DNA of 64,000 bases from Anaerotignum sp. MB30-C6 (GTDB lineage Bacteria; Bacillota; Clostridia; Lachnospirales; Anaerotignaceae): contig NZ_CP133078.1 in assembly GCF_030908465.1 (NCBI RefSeq), positions 1,426,001-1,490,000 of the forward strand, read 5' to 3'. A program made the translations under genes and the position numbers. The first letter of the stretch is position 1, and each line of letters begins with the position of its first letter. The notes under the pieces were generated by a model. The model worked only from the letters and a program-made list of their open reading frames with translations. It ran no database searches and was not told the origin of the DNA. Below, piece by piece: positions 50,167-59,914 of this stretch.

Positions 50167-50577
50167 ATGTCATTTTATGTAACGATAACAAACTCCCAGG
50201 GGGAGGAAATCAGGGTTAAGGTTTCTTTTGAAATATTTGAACTTTTTGATGAAGAAAGAAAAGAGATTGAGCGTTTACGCAAAGAGAAAGAAAGACACGC
50301 ATCTGATGAAGATGTGGAAAGTGATATTGCTGGATATTTACATAGCCTTCGCACAACATCCTTAGAAGATCGAGCTATGCAAAGGCAAGAATTGAAATCC
50401 GCTGTTGATGTGATTAAAAACTGCACACCTGTTCAGCAAAGAAGATTTTATTTCAATCGTATTTTGGGGTATACCTTTACAGAGATTGCGGCAAAAGAAC
50501 ATTGCTCGGAAAGAGCAGTAAAGTATTCAGTTGATACTGTAATCAAAAAACTAGAGGGATTAAAAAATTCTTTATAA
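50167..50577 (+). CDS. Sigma-70 region 4-like protein of element B
   Basis: 136 residues. Short N-terminal beta domain (FYVTITNSQGEEIRVKVSFE), a charged middle, and a C-terminal sigma region 4-type HTH (CTPVQQRRFYFNRILGYTFT, EIAAKEHCSERAVKYSV). It corresponds to the 13031 gene of element A. It probably activates the element's own promoters. Its expression is gated by the leader above. Confidence 0.75.
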   Translation: MSFYVTITNSQGEEIRVKVSFEIFELFDEERKEIERLRKEKERHASDEDVESDIAGYLHSLRTTSLEDRAMQRQELKSAVDVIKNCTPVQQRRFYFNRILGYTFTEIAAKEHCSERAVKYSVDTVIKKLEGLKNSL

Positions 50578-50671
50578 AACATACTTCAAAACGGCGCTAC
50601 TTCTGTCCTATATAGTAGAGGGGTAAATTTACTAAGGTTTGTTCTCTCGTTGCAGCTTGAAAATTGAATAT

Positions 50672-50991
50672 CGGTATAGAAGTTTTTGCTTTACTTGTGT
50701 GAGCACTGAAGTAAGACCGTCAAGACCCCCTGCAAGGCGTTTCACTTTGTAAACAAGATAACATCAAAGGGTACGAGCGATAAGTCTATGGACTTCTAAA
50801 AACAGTGGTTCTGTGTAATATGCCAAGACCTCAAGTAAAGCAAAACATCAATCCGTGTCCAACGGTAAAAGGGATATTCTGCGAATATGGTGGACAGCTT
50901 AGTCACCTGTCATAACACCTATCGGCGGAATAATGCAGCCTACATCATCACTTGTGATGAATAAACCTGTAAGCTAACTTCTATACTCCAG
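50672..50991 (+). ncRNA. Candidate structured RNA of element B
   Basis: No gene is present between 50578 and 51272, but strong pairing is visible: GTATAGAAGTT (50674-50684) with AACTTCTATAC (50976-50986), and TTTTGCTTTACTTG (50684-50697) with CAAGTAAAGCAAAA (50832-50845), both perfect. Inside are local hairpins AAGTC-TAT-GGACTT (about 50780-50793) and TCATCAC-TT-GTGATGA (about 50944-50961). A further hairpin CTTTTGC/GCAAAAG is at about 51027-51045. The region shares short blocks with element A. A stable RNA of about 320 bases is proposed. Confidence 0.5.
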
Positions 50992-51192
50992 TATCGGGGG
51001 CGAGCAGTAGGATAATCATTCAGTACTTTTGCTTTTCGCAAAAGCCACCTTCCGTGGTCTGAATTCTTTCAGATACCCATTATCCGAAAATACGATACAG
51101 CTTGAATAAAAAACGTACTACAAAAGGCAGTTAATGTTATTTTTGAATAAACACAAATATTCTGCCTTTTGTATATGGTGAGATGCAAGACT

Positions 51193-51225
51193 TGCCCCCA
51201 CAAGTGAAGAACTTCTTGTGGGGCA
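51193..51225 (+). terminator. Strong hairpin upstream of the DUF6870-like gene
   Basis: TGCCCCCACAAG pairs with CTTGTGGGGCA (one bulge) around a 10-base loop. There is no clear T-run; it may end the structured RNA or protect the downstream message. Confidence 0.5.
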
Positions 51226-51272
51226 TAGTGTTGTATTTCATAAGAAACAAAAAAGATTTGGAGGTTATAAAT

Positions 51273-51524
51273 ATGAATTGCATTGATTTTGAAGCTATGA
51301 AAAAAGTAGATGTAAGAACTGTTGACCGTTCTACGCTTAAAGATATTAACGATGTTGTTGTGGACACAGCACTTCCCAAGGAAGAACGACTGCGCAGCTT
51401 TATTGAGCAAATTGGTAACCCTTATTGCTACAAATGTGGTGATTTGGTAGTAAAGGTATCCTTTGCCGAAAACACATCGACAACTTTAGAGGATAGATTG
51501 GAGCATTATCTTGCAACGATGTAA
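51273..51524 (+). CDS. DUF6870-like small protein of element B
   Basis: 83 residues from ATG 51273 (TTTGGAGG ahead). Pattern IDFEAMKKVDVRTVDRSTLK and NPYCYKCGDLVVKVSF matches a small family, numbered DUF6870 in my memory, that precedes serine recombinases in clostridial elements. The YCYKCG and the preceding region may bind zinc, but only two cysteines are close together. It takes the same place as the SHOCT-like gene of element A. Confidence 0.65.
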   Translation: MNCIDFEAMKKVDVRTVDRSTLKDINDVVVDTALPKEERLRSFIEQIGNPYCYKCGDLVVKVSFAENTSTTLEDRLEHYLATM

Positions 51525-51718
51525 TTTTTCAAATGCAATGGAATCATGTTGACTTTATCGCTTTAAAGTGATATCTTTAAAAGCAAATAAGCAAACCTTT
51601 GAAAATCCATTGTGAATGTTTTTGGGGAATTACATTTACTCAGTACATTTTCTTTTTGAAAATGTTGATTGCCATGCAATCAACCCGATCTTTTCGGGTA
51701 CATAATGGAGGTTTCAAA

Positions 51719-53380
51719 ATGGAAAAATTAAATATAGATACAAAATATCGTGCAAGTATCTATCTCCGTCTTTCAAAAGAAGATGGGGATAAAACAGAAA
51801 GCGACAGTATCGGCAATCAAAGAGATTTGATTTATCATTTTCTAAAGGATAAGTCGGAAATTCAGGTTGTTTCAGAACGCATTGATGATGGCTATAGCGG
51901 TGTCAACTTTGACAGACCTGCTGTTAAGAAAATGATTGAAGATGCTGAAAATGGTGTTATTAACTGCATAGTGGTAAAGGATTTATCACGCTTTGGTCGT
52001 AACTTTGTGGAAGTAGGAAAATATATAGACCAAGTGTTTCCAGCTTTGGGTATCAGAGTGATATCTATCAATGAAAACTTTGATAGTATCAACGGTCGAA
52101 GCCAAAGTGATAATATTTTACTGCCTTTTCTCAGTTTGATAAACGATGCTTACTTGCGTGATATTTCCATAAAGGTTCGGAGCCAGTTGGAAATCAAACG
52201 CAAAAAGGGCGATTTCATTGGCTCTTTTGCTGTTTATGGGTATTTTAAGCACCCCGAAGATAGACATAAACTTGTGATAGATGACTATGCCGCTGATATT
52301 GTCCGTGATATTTTCAAATGGAAAATCGAGGGTCAAAGTCAGCAGAGAATAGCTGACAAGCTGAATGAACTGGATGTTCTGTCCCCTATGGAATATAAAA
52401 AATTCTGTGGTATGGAATATCAAACAAGTTTTCAAATCAATGCAAAAGCAAAATGGTCGGCTGTGGCTATTGGGCGCATACTGAAAAATGAATTTTATGT
52501 AGGCACACTGGTGCAGGGCAAACGCACCACCCCCAATCATAAGGTGAAAAAGACGGTAACAAAGCCAAGTGATGAATGGATAAGGATTGAAAATAATCAT
52601 GAACCTATTATCACAAACGAGGAATTTGTCATAGTTAATGAACTCTTAAATCGTGATACAAGGGTTGCTCCAAACAAAACCGAGGTGTATACCTTTTCGG
52701 GACTTCTCTACTGTGCTGATTGTGGCAATCAGCTTATTCGCAGCAGTGTGTGCAAGAATGGAAAAACCTATTTTTACTATATGTGTGGCAAAAATAGGAC
52801 TACCAAGAAATGTACAAGCCATCGTATCAGTGATACAGCCATTACCGATGGAGTTTTGGTTGCGTTAAGACAACACATTGCAAACATTGTAGAGATGGAA
52901 AGAATATTAAAATATATTGATACTCTGCCTTACAAAAGCGTTAATGTAAAGAAATTGAATGTTCAAATTATCAGCAAGGAAGATGAGGTAACACGATATG
53001 AGCATTTAAAAACAGCTCTATTTGAAAATCTTTCTGATGGTATCCTGGATAAAAACGAGTATCTTCGTTTGAAATCGGTTTATGATGAAAAGCAACAATC
53101 CGCAGAATGTGCGATTACAAATTTAAAGCAAGAAATTGATAAGCTGGTGCTAAATCGTACCCAGGAAACCTTATGGATAGAGAAATTCAAGCTCTACCAA
53201 AATATTGACGCTATTGACCGAAAAATAGCCGTCAACCTCATTGATAAAATAACGGTATATGACGATAAAAGGCTTGAAATTAGATTTAAATATCAATACA
53301 ATTTTGACCTTGCTCTTTCTTTCATTCAAAGTATGGAAAAACAAATATCGCCCCGGAATAAAGTGAAGGAGGCGGTATAA
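51719..53380 (+). CDS. Large serine recombinase B1
   Basis: 553 residues from ATG 51719 (AATGGAGG ahead). Catalytic domain: IYLRLSKEDGD (Ser nucleophile), DDGYSGVNFDRP, VVKDLSRFGRNFVEVG. Then recombinase domain (IADKLNELDVLSPMEY), zinc beta-ribbon (CADCGNQL ... CTSHRI) and coiled coil. Followed by B2 after one base, so the three recombinases are one operon. Large serine recombinases of this kind move elements by site-specific excision and insertion. Confidence 0.88.
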   Translation: MEKLNIDTKYRASIYLRLSKEDGDKTESDSIGNQRDLIYHFLKDKSEIQVVSERIDDGYSGVNFDRPAVKKMIEDAENGVINCIVVKDLSRFGRNFVEVGKYIDQVFPALGIRVISINENFDSINGRSQSDNILLPFLSLINDAYLRDISIKVRSQLEIKRKKGDFIGSFAVYGYFKHPEDRHKLVIDDYAADIVRDIFKWKIEGQSQQRIADKLNELDVLSPMEYKKFCGMEYQTSFQINAKAKWSAVAIGRILKNEFYVGTLVQGKRTTPNHKVKKTVTKPSDEWIRIENNHEPIITNEEFVIVNELLNRDTRVAPNKTEVYTFSGLLYCADCGNQLIRSSVCKNGKTYFYYMCGKNRTTKKCTSHRISDTAITDGVLVALRQHIANIVEMERILKYIDTLPYKSVNVKKLNVQIISKEDEVTRYEHLKTALFENLSDGILDKNEYLRLKSVYDEKQQSAECAITNLKQEIDKLVLNRTQETLWIEKFKLYQNIDAIDRKIAVNLIDKITVYDDKRLEIRFKYQYNFDLALSFIQSMEKQISPRNKVKEAV

Positions 53381-53381
53381 T

Positions 53382-55061
53382 ATGGCACGAGTAAGTAGAA
53401 AAAACAAGGCTCAAACGATCTTGGAACCAATAGAACACGTTTACAGTACAGCAATTTATATCCGCCTTTCTATAGAGGATAGTGGTACAAATAGCAGTGA
53501 AACCATTGAAACACAGCAATATATGGTGGAGCAGTTTGTCAATGCTCAACAGGATATGAAACTGTATTCCATTTATAAAGATAATGGTTTTACAGGCACA
53601 AACTTTCAAAGACCAGCCTTTGAGCAGATGATGGACGATGTGAGAGATCGAAGGGTAGATTGTATCGTAGTGAAGGATTTATCTCGTTTTGGCAGAAACT
53701 ACATTGAAACAGGCTATTATCTTGAAAAGATATTTCCGTTTTTGAATGTACGCTTTGTTGCCATGACTGATAATTACGATACCCTGAAGAATAGCAGCAG
53801 TGATGATATGGTTGCTTCCCTTAAAAATATTGTTAATAGCTTAGTCGCAAAGGATATATCTCATAAGTCGGCCACTGTTCTTCACCAGAAACAGAAAAAT
53901 GGCGAGTATATCGGAGCCTTTGCGCCCTATGGTTATATGAAAAATCCAGATAAGAAAAACCATTTAATTATTGATCCTGTAACAGCGCCTATCGTAAAGG
54001 AAATTTTCAAGTGGAAAATTGAAGGCATTGGTTATATTTTAATTGCAAGAAAACTAAATGAAATGGGTATTCCCTCGCCATCGGTATATAATTACCAAAA
54101 CGCTAGATACAAGGCAAAGAAAATTCCAACGGGAAAAGCTACGATGTGGCAGGGACAAATGGTAAAGCAAATTATAAATAACTTTACTTATACAGGAAAT
54201 GTGACGCAGGGCAAAACAGTGGAATCCCTTTGCAATGGCTTACCCCTTACCAAGAAAGATAAAAAACAGTATGTAGTGGTGTATGGTACGCACGAGGCGA
54301 TTATTGATGAAGAAACATTTCAAAAATTAGAAAATACGATTGATGAGGTTGCCAAAAAGCGGAAGGCGAACAGCGAGAAATATCCTTTTACAGAAAATAT
54401 TTTTAAAGGGAAGGTGTTTTGCGCTGATTGTGGGCAAAAAATGATACGTTATAAAAGTGCAAAAAAATTTGCTAAGACACGCTACGTCTTTCTTTGTAAT
54501 CAATATGCACACAATTTACAGCTATCTAAATGCAGCAAAAAATGCTTGGGTGAGCCAGAACTTATCGATGTCATTCTTTCAAGTTTGAGAGCACAAGTAG
54601 AGTTGACTTTTTCATTGGAAGATAAATTGAAAAAGCTGAAAAGTACAAAAAAATACATAGCAAAACAGAAAAAAATCAAAACCGATTTAGTAAATACGGA
54701 AAAGCTGATTACTAAAAATTTGCTGTTATGTTCAGCACTTTTTGAAAATTACACCGACGGGACCATAGACCTAGTAGAGTACAATCGCTTGAAGTCCAAT
54801 TATCTAAAACAGGCTGAGGAACTGGAAGAAGCCAAAAAAAGCTTGCTAAAAGCACAAGTTTTAGATGGAAAAATATTATCCCCACAAAATGAGTGGATCA
54901 AGGCTTTTAGAGGGCAAAAGGATACCACAGTATTAAGTCGTGAATTTATTGAGCTGATGATTGATAAAATCATTGTTAGTGGATATAACGATGTAGAAAT
55001 CATATGGAAATTTGCTGATGAATTAGCGATTCTCACTGAGTTTGTGGGAGGTGCTGCATAA
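53382..55061 (+). CDS. Large serine recombinase B2
   Basis: 559 residues. Catalytic domain with IYIRLSIEDSG, DNGFTGTNFQRP and VVKDLSRFGRNYIETG; recombinase domain; ribbon (FCADCGQKMIRY ... CSKKCLG); coiled coil. GGAGGCGG precedes the ATG, within the end of B1. All catalytic motifs are intact, unlike the middle protein of element A. Its stop overlaps the start of B3 (TAATG). Confidence 0.88.
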   Translation: MARVSRKNKAQTILEPIEHVYSTAIYIRLSIEDSGTNSSETIETQQYMVEQFVNAQQDMKLYSIYKDNGFTGTNFQRPAFEQMMDDVRDRRVDCIVVKDLSRFGRNYIETGYYLEKIFPFLNVRFVAMTDNYDTLKNSSSDDMVASLKNIVNSLVAKDISHKSATVLHQKQKNGEYIGAFAPYGYMKNPDKKNHLIIDPVTAPIVKEIFKWKIEGIGYILIARKLNEMGIPSPSVYNYQNARYKAKKIPTGKATMWQGQMVKQIINNFTYTGNVTQGKTVESLCNGLPLTKKDKKQYVVVYGTHEAIIDEETFQKLENTIDEVAKKRKANSEKYPFTENIFKGKVFCADCGQKMIRYKSAKKFAKTRYVFLCNQYAHNLQLSKCSKKCLGEPELIDVILSSLRAQVELTFSLEDKLKKLKSTKKYIAKQKKIKTDLVNTEKLITKNLLLCSALFENYTDGTIDLVEYNRLKSNYLKQAEELEEAKKSLLKAQVLDGKILSPQNEWIKAFRGQKDTTVLSREFIELMIDKIIVSGYNDVEIIWKFADELAILTEFVGGAA

Positions 55062-56599
55062 TGAAAACCATTGCGATATATCTCAGGCTATCAAATGAAG
55101 ATATAAACGAAGGGGAAAGTAATAGCATTTCCAATCAAAGGGATTTACTTAAAAACTACATATCATCAAAAAAAGACCTGCAAGACTATGAGATTTTGGA
55201 ATTTATTGATGATGGATACAGCGGAGCAACTTTTGACCGCCCTGCACTGAATAAACTGCTTAAGCTGACTGGCAAAACGATTGAGGTTGTAATGGTCAAG
55301 GACTTTTCAAGATTTGGCAGGAACCTTATTGAAGTTGGAAATTATATTGATCAAGTATTTCCCTTTTTAGGCGTGCGATTTATTGCAGTCAATGAAGATT
55401 ACGACAGTAAAGACTATAAAGGTAGTACCGCAAGCATTGATGTAGGGCTAAAGGCTCTGATTTATGAAATGTATAGTCGAGATATTTCCCGGAAAATACG
55501 AGCAGTGCAGAAATCTAAGTTTCAAAAAGGTGAATATCTTTGTGCTTTACCTTTGTTTGGTTATATGCGTTCGGAAATCGAGAAAAACAAGTTAATACAA
55601 AACCCTGAAACTGCGCCTATTGTGAAACGCATATTTAAGCTTGCTTGTGAAGGCAAAACTCCGACGCAAATAGCTGTGATTTTTAATGCCGAAGGTGTCC
55701 CTTCTCCTTATATGTATCATAAAGAAAAAGGTACAGACAAAATGAGAGGGTGGAAATTAAGCAGTGAAAACACTATTTGGACGAATGTCATTGTTCATCG
55801 TTACCTTAAAGATGAGCGTTATACAGGTAAACTAATAAGCCGCAAACGAACAAAAATTGATATTAACACTAAGAAAACAATGCAAATCCCCAGAAGTGAA
55901 TGGATAATCTGTGAAGATGCACATGAGGCAATTGTTTCAAGAGATGTATGGAAGCAAGCACAGCTAGTTATGAGGCCATATATACCAAAGCCATATACCA
56001 TCGCTGACTACAACCTGTTTAAAGGATTATTAAAATGTGAGCATTGTGGCCGAACGCTTACTTTTTTCAAAAACAAAAAAGAACCTTGTTATCGTTGCGC
56101 AACAAGAAGGTTTGTTACTTTTTGTGAGTGTAAAGATGTTCGTATCAATGAGCAACAGTTAAAGGATTTTGTGCTATATGAAATTCAAAGAAAAATTAGA
56201 TTGTTTGTTTTTCAGGATATGAATAAAGGCAGAATTCAAAACAATAGTTATGAAGTTGAAATCGAACATATTGAAAGGCAGATAAAACAGCTTGATTGTA
56301 AAAAGACTTCACTCTTTGAGCGTTTGGCAGATGGCAAGTTGTCAAAAGAAGATTTCAAAGAAAAAACGGCGGAGTTATCTCAAAAAAAAACAGATTTTGA
56401 ACATGAGAAAACAGCGTTACTTCAAAAACTAAATGCAACTTATGTAGTTAAGGATAGTACAACAAAAGATTTGGGCAAATATGCAGGAGTGCAGGAACTT
56501 ACCCAACAGCTTGTAGCAGAGTTGATTCAAACAATAAAGGTTTTTCCCGATAATAGCCTTGAAATTGTTTGGAACTTTAAAAACTGTATAAAAGATTAG
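55061..56599 (+). CDS. Large serine recombinase B3
   Basis: 512 residues. Catalytic domain: IYLRLSNEDINEGESN, DDGYSGATFDRP, MVKDFSRFGRNLIEVG; recombinase domain; zinc ribbon (CEHCGRTLTFF ... CATRRF...CECKD); coiled coil. The third full recombinase of element B. GGAGG lies seven bases ahead. A trio of distinct, complete serine recombinases in one operon suggests that they act together or on different sites. Confidence 0.88.
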   Translation: MKTIAIYLRLSNEDINEGESNSISNQRDLLKNYISSKKDLQDYEILEFIDDGYSGATFDRPALNKLLKLTGKTIEVVMVKDFSRFGRNLIEVGNYIDQVFPFLGVRFIAVNEDYDSKDYKGSTASIDVGLKALIYEMYSRDISRKIRAVQKSKFQKGEYLCALPLFGYMRSEIEKNKLIQNPETAPIVKRIFKLACEGKTPTQIAVIFNAEGVPSPYMYHKEKGTDKMRGWKLSSENTIWTNVIVHRYLKDERYTGKLISRKRTKIDINTKKTMQIPRSEWIICEDAHEAIVSRDVWKQAQLVMRPYIPKPYTIADYNLFKGLLKCEHCGRTLTFFKNKKEPCYRCATRRFVTFCECKDVRINEQQLKDFVLYEIQRKIRLFVFQDMNKGRIQNNSYEVEIEHIERQIKQLDCKKTSLFERLADGKLSKEDFKEKTAELSQKKTDFEHEKTALLQKLNATYVVKDSTTKDLGKYAGVQELTQQLVAELIQTIKVFPDNSLEIVWNFKNCIKD

Positions 56600-56610
56600 A
56601 TTATTTTTTT

Positions 56611-57531
56611 ATGTATGTCTTGACACAAGCTAACGAGAAGCTGTGTGGGGATGCCTGTATGCAGAAAACCTATACCGTAGATTTTCTCACTAAGAAGAAG
56701 GTCAAAAATGATGGCTATGTCAGACAATATTATATCGAAGATAATCATGAAGCCATCATACCAAAAGAGCTGTTCCATCAGGTGCAGGAGGAAAAGCTTC
56801 GCAGAGCCTCCCTGAATAAAGCGGCGGTAACCCGAAAGAAAAACAAAGAAGAAAAAGAAAAAAGCAAATACAGCTCCAAATACATACTGACCGACCTAAT
56901 GGTCTGCGCGGAATGTGGACACGCCTACCGCAGGCAGATATGGAGTAAATACGGTGAAAAGTCAGCAGTGTGGCGATGCGAGGACAGGCTCAAGCAAGGC
57001 AAAAAATCAAGGTGTCAAAACTCGCCTACCCTGAAAGAGGAACAGCTCCATGATGCCATCATGACAGCTATAAACAGTGTGGTGGAAAATACAGGCGAAT
57101 TTATAGGCACCTTCCGAGAAAACGTCATCAGAGTAATCGGTAGCTACAGCACCCAAGGTGTTACAACGGAATATGATGAGCAGATAGAACAGCTACAGCA
57201 GCAAATGCTGGTACTCATAGAGAATAACGCAAAGCAAGGAGCTGTCAGCGAGGATTTTGATGCAGAATATAAGCAGCTATCCGAGCAGATCAATGAGCTG
57301 AAAACAGCGAGAATCCAAATGGTGCAGGCGCAGAAACAGGCAGAAAGCTATAAAGAGCGTGTGGATCAGTTGGATAAGGCAATCACCACGGTAAACCCAC
57401 AGGTGCGAGAGTTCGACCAAGACCTTGTAAAACGGCTGATATCCTCCATCAGAGTGCATAAGAGCATGAAACTGGAGATACAATTTCACTCAGGGATTGT
57501 GGTGAAACAGGAAGTAGACTACTATGAATAG
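56611..57531 (+). pseudogene. C-terminal half of a serine recombinase (orphan)
   Basis: 306 codons with no catalytic domain. It starts within the recombinase domain (ANEKLCGDACMQKTYTVDFL), followed by the zinc ribbon (CAECGHAYRRQ ... WRCEDRL) and coiled coil, ending HSGIVVKQEVDYYE. It is much closer to recombinase 3 of element A than to B1-B3, so it derives from another A-type element. The first 12 bases after B3's stop have no ribosome site. Likely a remnant of an element into which B inserted, or one B displaced. Confidence 0.75.
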
Positions 57532-57540
57532 GCAGTAAAA

Positions 57541-57568
57541 TAGGAGTGGGGCGTGTTCCCCGCTCCTA
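57541..57568 (+). terminator. Strong hairpin after the orphan recombinase
   Basis: TAGGAGTGGGG pairs with CCCCGCTCCTA (one mismatch). No T-run. Confidence 0.6.
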
Positions 57569-57590
57569 TGATGGAACTGCTAAGACTAAA

Positions 57591-57615
57591 GCCTTCGGTG
57601 ATTGCCGAGGGTTTT
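57591..57615 (+). terminator. Intrinsic terminator ahead of the defence island
   Basis: CCTTCGG...CCGAGGG stem followed by four T. It isolates the defence genes from the element. Confidence 0.7.
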
Positions 57616-57755
57616 ATTGTTGGCAGTAGAAATAAAAAATTTAATAAAAAGTGCCGTATCCATCTATATATAACAGGGACTGTATTGACAATATAAACTT
57701 TGAAGTTTATAATTAAAATGGTTAATTTTATAGATACAGATAGGGTGGTAAGCAA

Positions 57756-57965
57756 ATGACATTGTCGGAACAAATAAAGGTTTTATGTGTTCGTTCAAAT
57801 ATAAGTGTGGCGGAGCTGGCAAGAAGAGTTGGCACATCTCCCCAGAATTTTAATGCAAAGTTAAAAAGAGAAAGCTTTACCGTAGGAGATTTAGAACAAA
57901 TCGCCTACGCTGTTTCATGTAAATTTGAAAGAAAGTTCGTCATGGATAATGGCGATGAAATATAA
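57756..57965 (+). CDS. Small XRE-type HTH (restriction-modification control protein)
   Basis: 69 residues forming one Cro/C1-type HTH (IKVLCVRSNISVAELARRVG, then TSPQNFNAKLKRESFTVGDL). It directly precedes the methyltransferase (15 bases), which fits a controller (C-protein) role in timing methylase and endonuclease expression. No C-box operator was recognised upstream. Confidence 0.75.
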   Translation: MTLSEQIKVLCVRSNISVAELARRVGTSPQNFNAKLKRESFTVGDLEQIAYAVSCKFERKFVMDNGDEI

Positions 57966-57980
57966 GGAGGAGCAAATATA

Positions 57981-59171
57981 ATGGAATATGAGAGATACTC
58001 CTCTAATCGGGATGTGATTTCCCTGTTCTCCGGTGCAATGGGACTTGATATTGGTCTTACTCAAGCCGGATTAACCGTAAAGGTGGGACAGGATTTTGAA
58101 AAATCTTGTGTCGAAACGATGCGAGCAAACGGGCACAATGTTGTGCCGGGTAATATACAAGAAATAGAACCGCAGCAACTTTTAGATATGGCTGAACTTT
58201 CTGTAGGTGAGCCATTTCTTATTTGTGGTGGTCCTCCCTGCCAGCCATTTTCCACAGCTGGAAAGCGACTGGGAATCAACGACCCTAGAGGTAGCTTGTT
58301 TATGGATTTCATTAGAATGATAAGCTATATTCGACCACGGTTCTTTGTTATGGAAAATGTAAAAGGCATTATGTCAGCACCTTTAAAACATACGCCTATT
58401 GCCGACAGAGATAAAGATAACATGGAGTATGAAAACCAGCTTGGTACAGTGCTTGATGTTGTGCTAAGTGAATTTAATAAATTGGGATATAAAACTGTTT
58501 ACGGTGTCCTAGATGCTGTTAATTATGGAGTACCGCAGTTCAGAGAAAGATTTGTACTCATTGGAAGTCGTGATCATGAAGAAATCTATTTGCCTATGCC
58601 GTCACATTTCCAGATGCATCAAAATAAAGATTTACGTTGGAACACACTGTATGATGCTATCGGAGATTTAGAAAATGATTATGGCGAATGCACTTCCTTC
58701 AGCGAAGAACGTATGCAGTATTTGAAGATGGTACCCCAGGGCGGCAACTGGCGTAGCTTGCCGGAAGAAGCAATTAAAGCTGCTATGGGTGGAGCGTATG
58801 AATCTGGCGGAGGTAAAGTGGGATTTTATCGCCGACTGGATTATAAACAGCCTGCACCTACCTTGGTTACTTCACCGGTGCAAAAGGCATCTATGCTATG
58901 CCATCCTACGCAAAATCGTCCATTAAGCGTAAAAGAATATGCTAGGATACAGCAGTTCCCTGATGACTGGATATTCAAAGGTACGACTGTTGCAAAGTAT
59001 AGACAAATTGGCAATGCTGTACCGGTTGGGCTTGCAAGAGCCTTGGGACAGACATTACTATCCGTTGCAAATAATGACGCAACAATAAAGACAAAACGAG
59101 TTCGAGGGACTGATGTCCATAACAGAATAAAAAATGCTATAGAAATGGGGTACAATTATGGCGATAAATGA
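57981..59171 (+). CDS. DNA cytosine-5 methyltransferase
   Basis: 396 residues. Motif I DVISLFSGAMGLDIG, catalytic motif IV GGPPCQPFS (Cys about residue 84), motif VI FVMENVKG, motif VIII QFRERFVLIGS, motif X QIGNAVPVGLARALGQ. The target recognition domain lies at about 230-300. AAGGAGGAGC precedes the ATG. Its end overlaps the endonuclease gene by 14 bases; together they form a type II system whose site cannot be read from the sequence. Confidence 0.92.
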   Translation: MEYERYSSNRDVISLFSGAMGLDIGLTQAGLTVKVGQDFEKSCVETMRANGHNVVPGNIQEIEPQQLLDMAELSVGEPFLICGGPPCQPFSTAGKRLGINDPRGSLFMDFIRMISYIRPRFFVMENVKGIMSAPLKHTPIADRDKDNMEYENQLGTVLDVVLSEFNKLGYKTVYGVLDAVNYGVPQFRERFVLIGSRDHEEIYLPMPSHFQMHQNKDLRWNTLYDAIGDLENDYGECTSFSEERMQYLKMVPQGGNWRSLPEEAIKAAMGGAYESGGGKVGFYRRLDYKQPAPTLVTSPVQKASMLCHPTQNRPLSVKEYARIQQFPDDWIFKGTTVAKYRQIGNAVPVGLARALGQTLLSVANNDATIKTKRVRGTDVHNRIKNAIEMGYNYGDK

Positions 59172-59892
59172 AACTTATAACGAAGAAGAAATTGTTCAAG
59201 CTATTGCGGTAGCTTTAGATAACTTCTACACCAGCCTTATTTCCAAGGTTGATGCGTTGAATATAAAGAAAGTTTTAAAAAGAAAGAATCCCTATCTTTT
59301 CCGTGCAAAAGCAATGAATGGTGCTTCTCAAATTGTTGAAGCGATCTTAGCGGCATTTGTTTCTTCTTCGGAGGAAACAATATTCGGAAATGTGTTTTTC
59401 GAGCCAATTGCAACGGCCGCAGCCCAAGGCCAAAAGGCTTTGGCTGAAGGTGTGGATATTATGGTTGAAAGAGATAACACCATCTATGCAATTGCTGTAA
59501 AATCAGGCACCAGCGTATTTAATGCAGACAGCCGTAAAAAACAAGAACAAAACTTTATGGCTGCCAGCAAACTGGCACAACAGGCTAAGAAACGCTTTGT
59601 TCCGATTATCGGATATGGTTATGGAAAGAAGAAAACGACAAATCGTGGCTTGCCTAAATTCTATGAAGAGTTAGCTGGCAAGGACTTTTGGACAGAACTT
59701 ACGGGTGATGAGGAGTTCTACATAAAACTTATTCGCTTTATGGCAGAGCTTCCCGAGAAGTATGTTGCTGATTTTGATGAATCCTATCAAAAGGCTGCAA
59801 ACCGTTTGGTAAAGGAATTTACAAATGAGTTTTGCAATGAGGACGGCAGCATTGATTGGGAGAAACTTGTAGAGTTTAATTCGGGAAATTAA
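59158..59892 (+). CDS. PmeII-family type II restriction endonuclease
   Basis: 244 residues. The nuclease core is seen as IVEAILAAFVSSSEETIFGN, VDIMVERDNTIYAIAVKSGT (an E-x(n)-D-x(n)-KSG PD-(D/E)xK-like pattern) and FNADSRKKQEQNF. This matches what I recall as the PmeII family paired with C5 methyltransferases. The ATG lies inside the methyltransferase end, with a GGGGT site. It cleaves unmethylated copies of the site the methylase protects. Confidence 0.8.
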   Translation: MAINETYNEEEIVQAIAVALDNFYTSLISKVDALNIKKVLKRKNPYLFRAKAMNGASQIVEAILAAFVSSSEETIFGNVFFEPIATAAAQGQKALAEGVDIMVERDNTIYAIAVKSGTSVFNADSRKKQEQNFMAASKLAQQAKKRFVPIIGYGYGKKKTTNRGLPKFYEELAGKDFWTELTGDEEFYIKLIRFMAELPEKYVADFDESYQKAANRLVKEFTNEFCNEDGSIDWEKLVEFNSGN

Positions 59893-59914
59893 TTGACATT
59901 AAGGTGGATTTGGT

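Noticed and set aside
50672-50991. Possible group I intron (AAGTCTATGGACTT-type segments).
   Set aside because: The conserved P, Q, R and S core elements are not found and no exon is interrupted.
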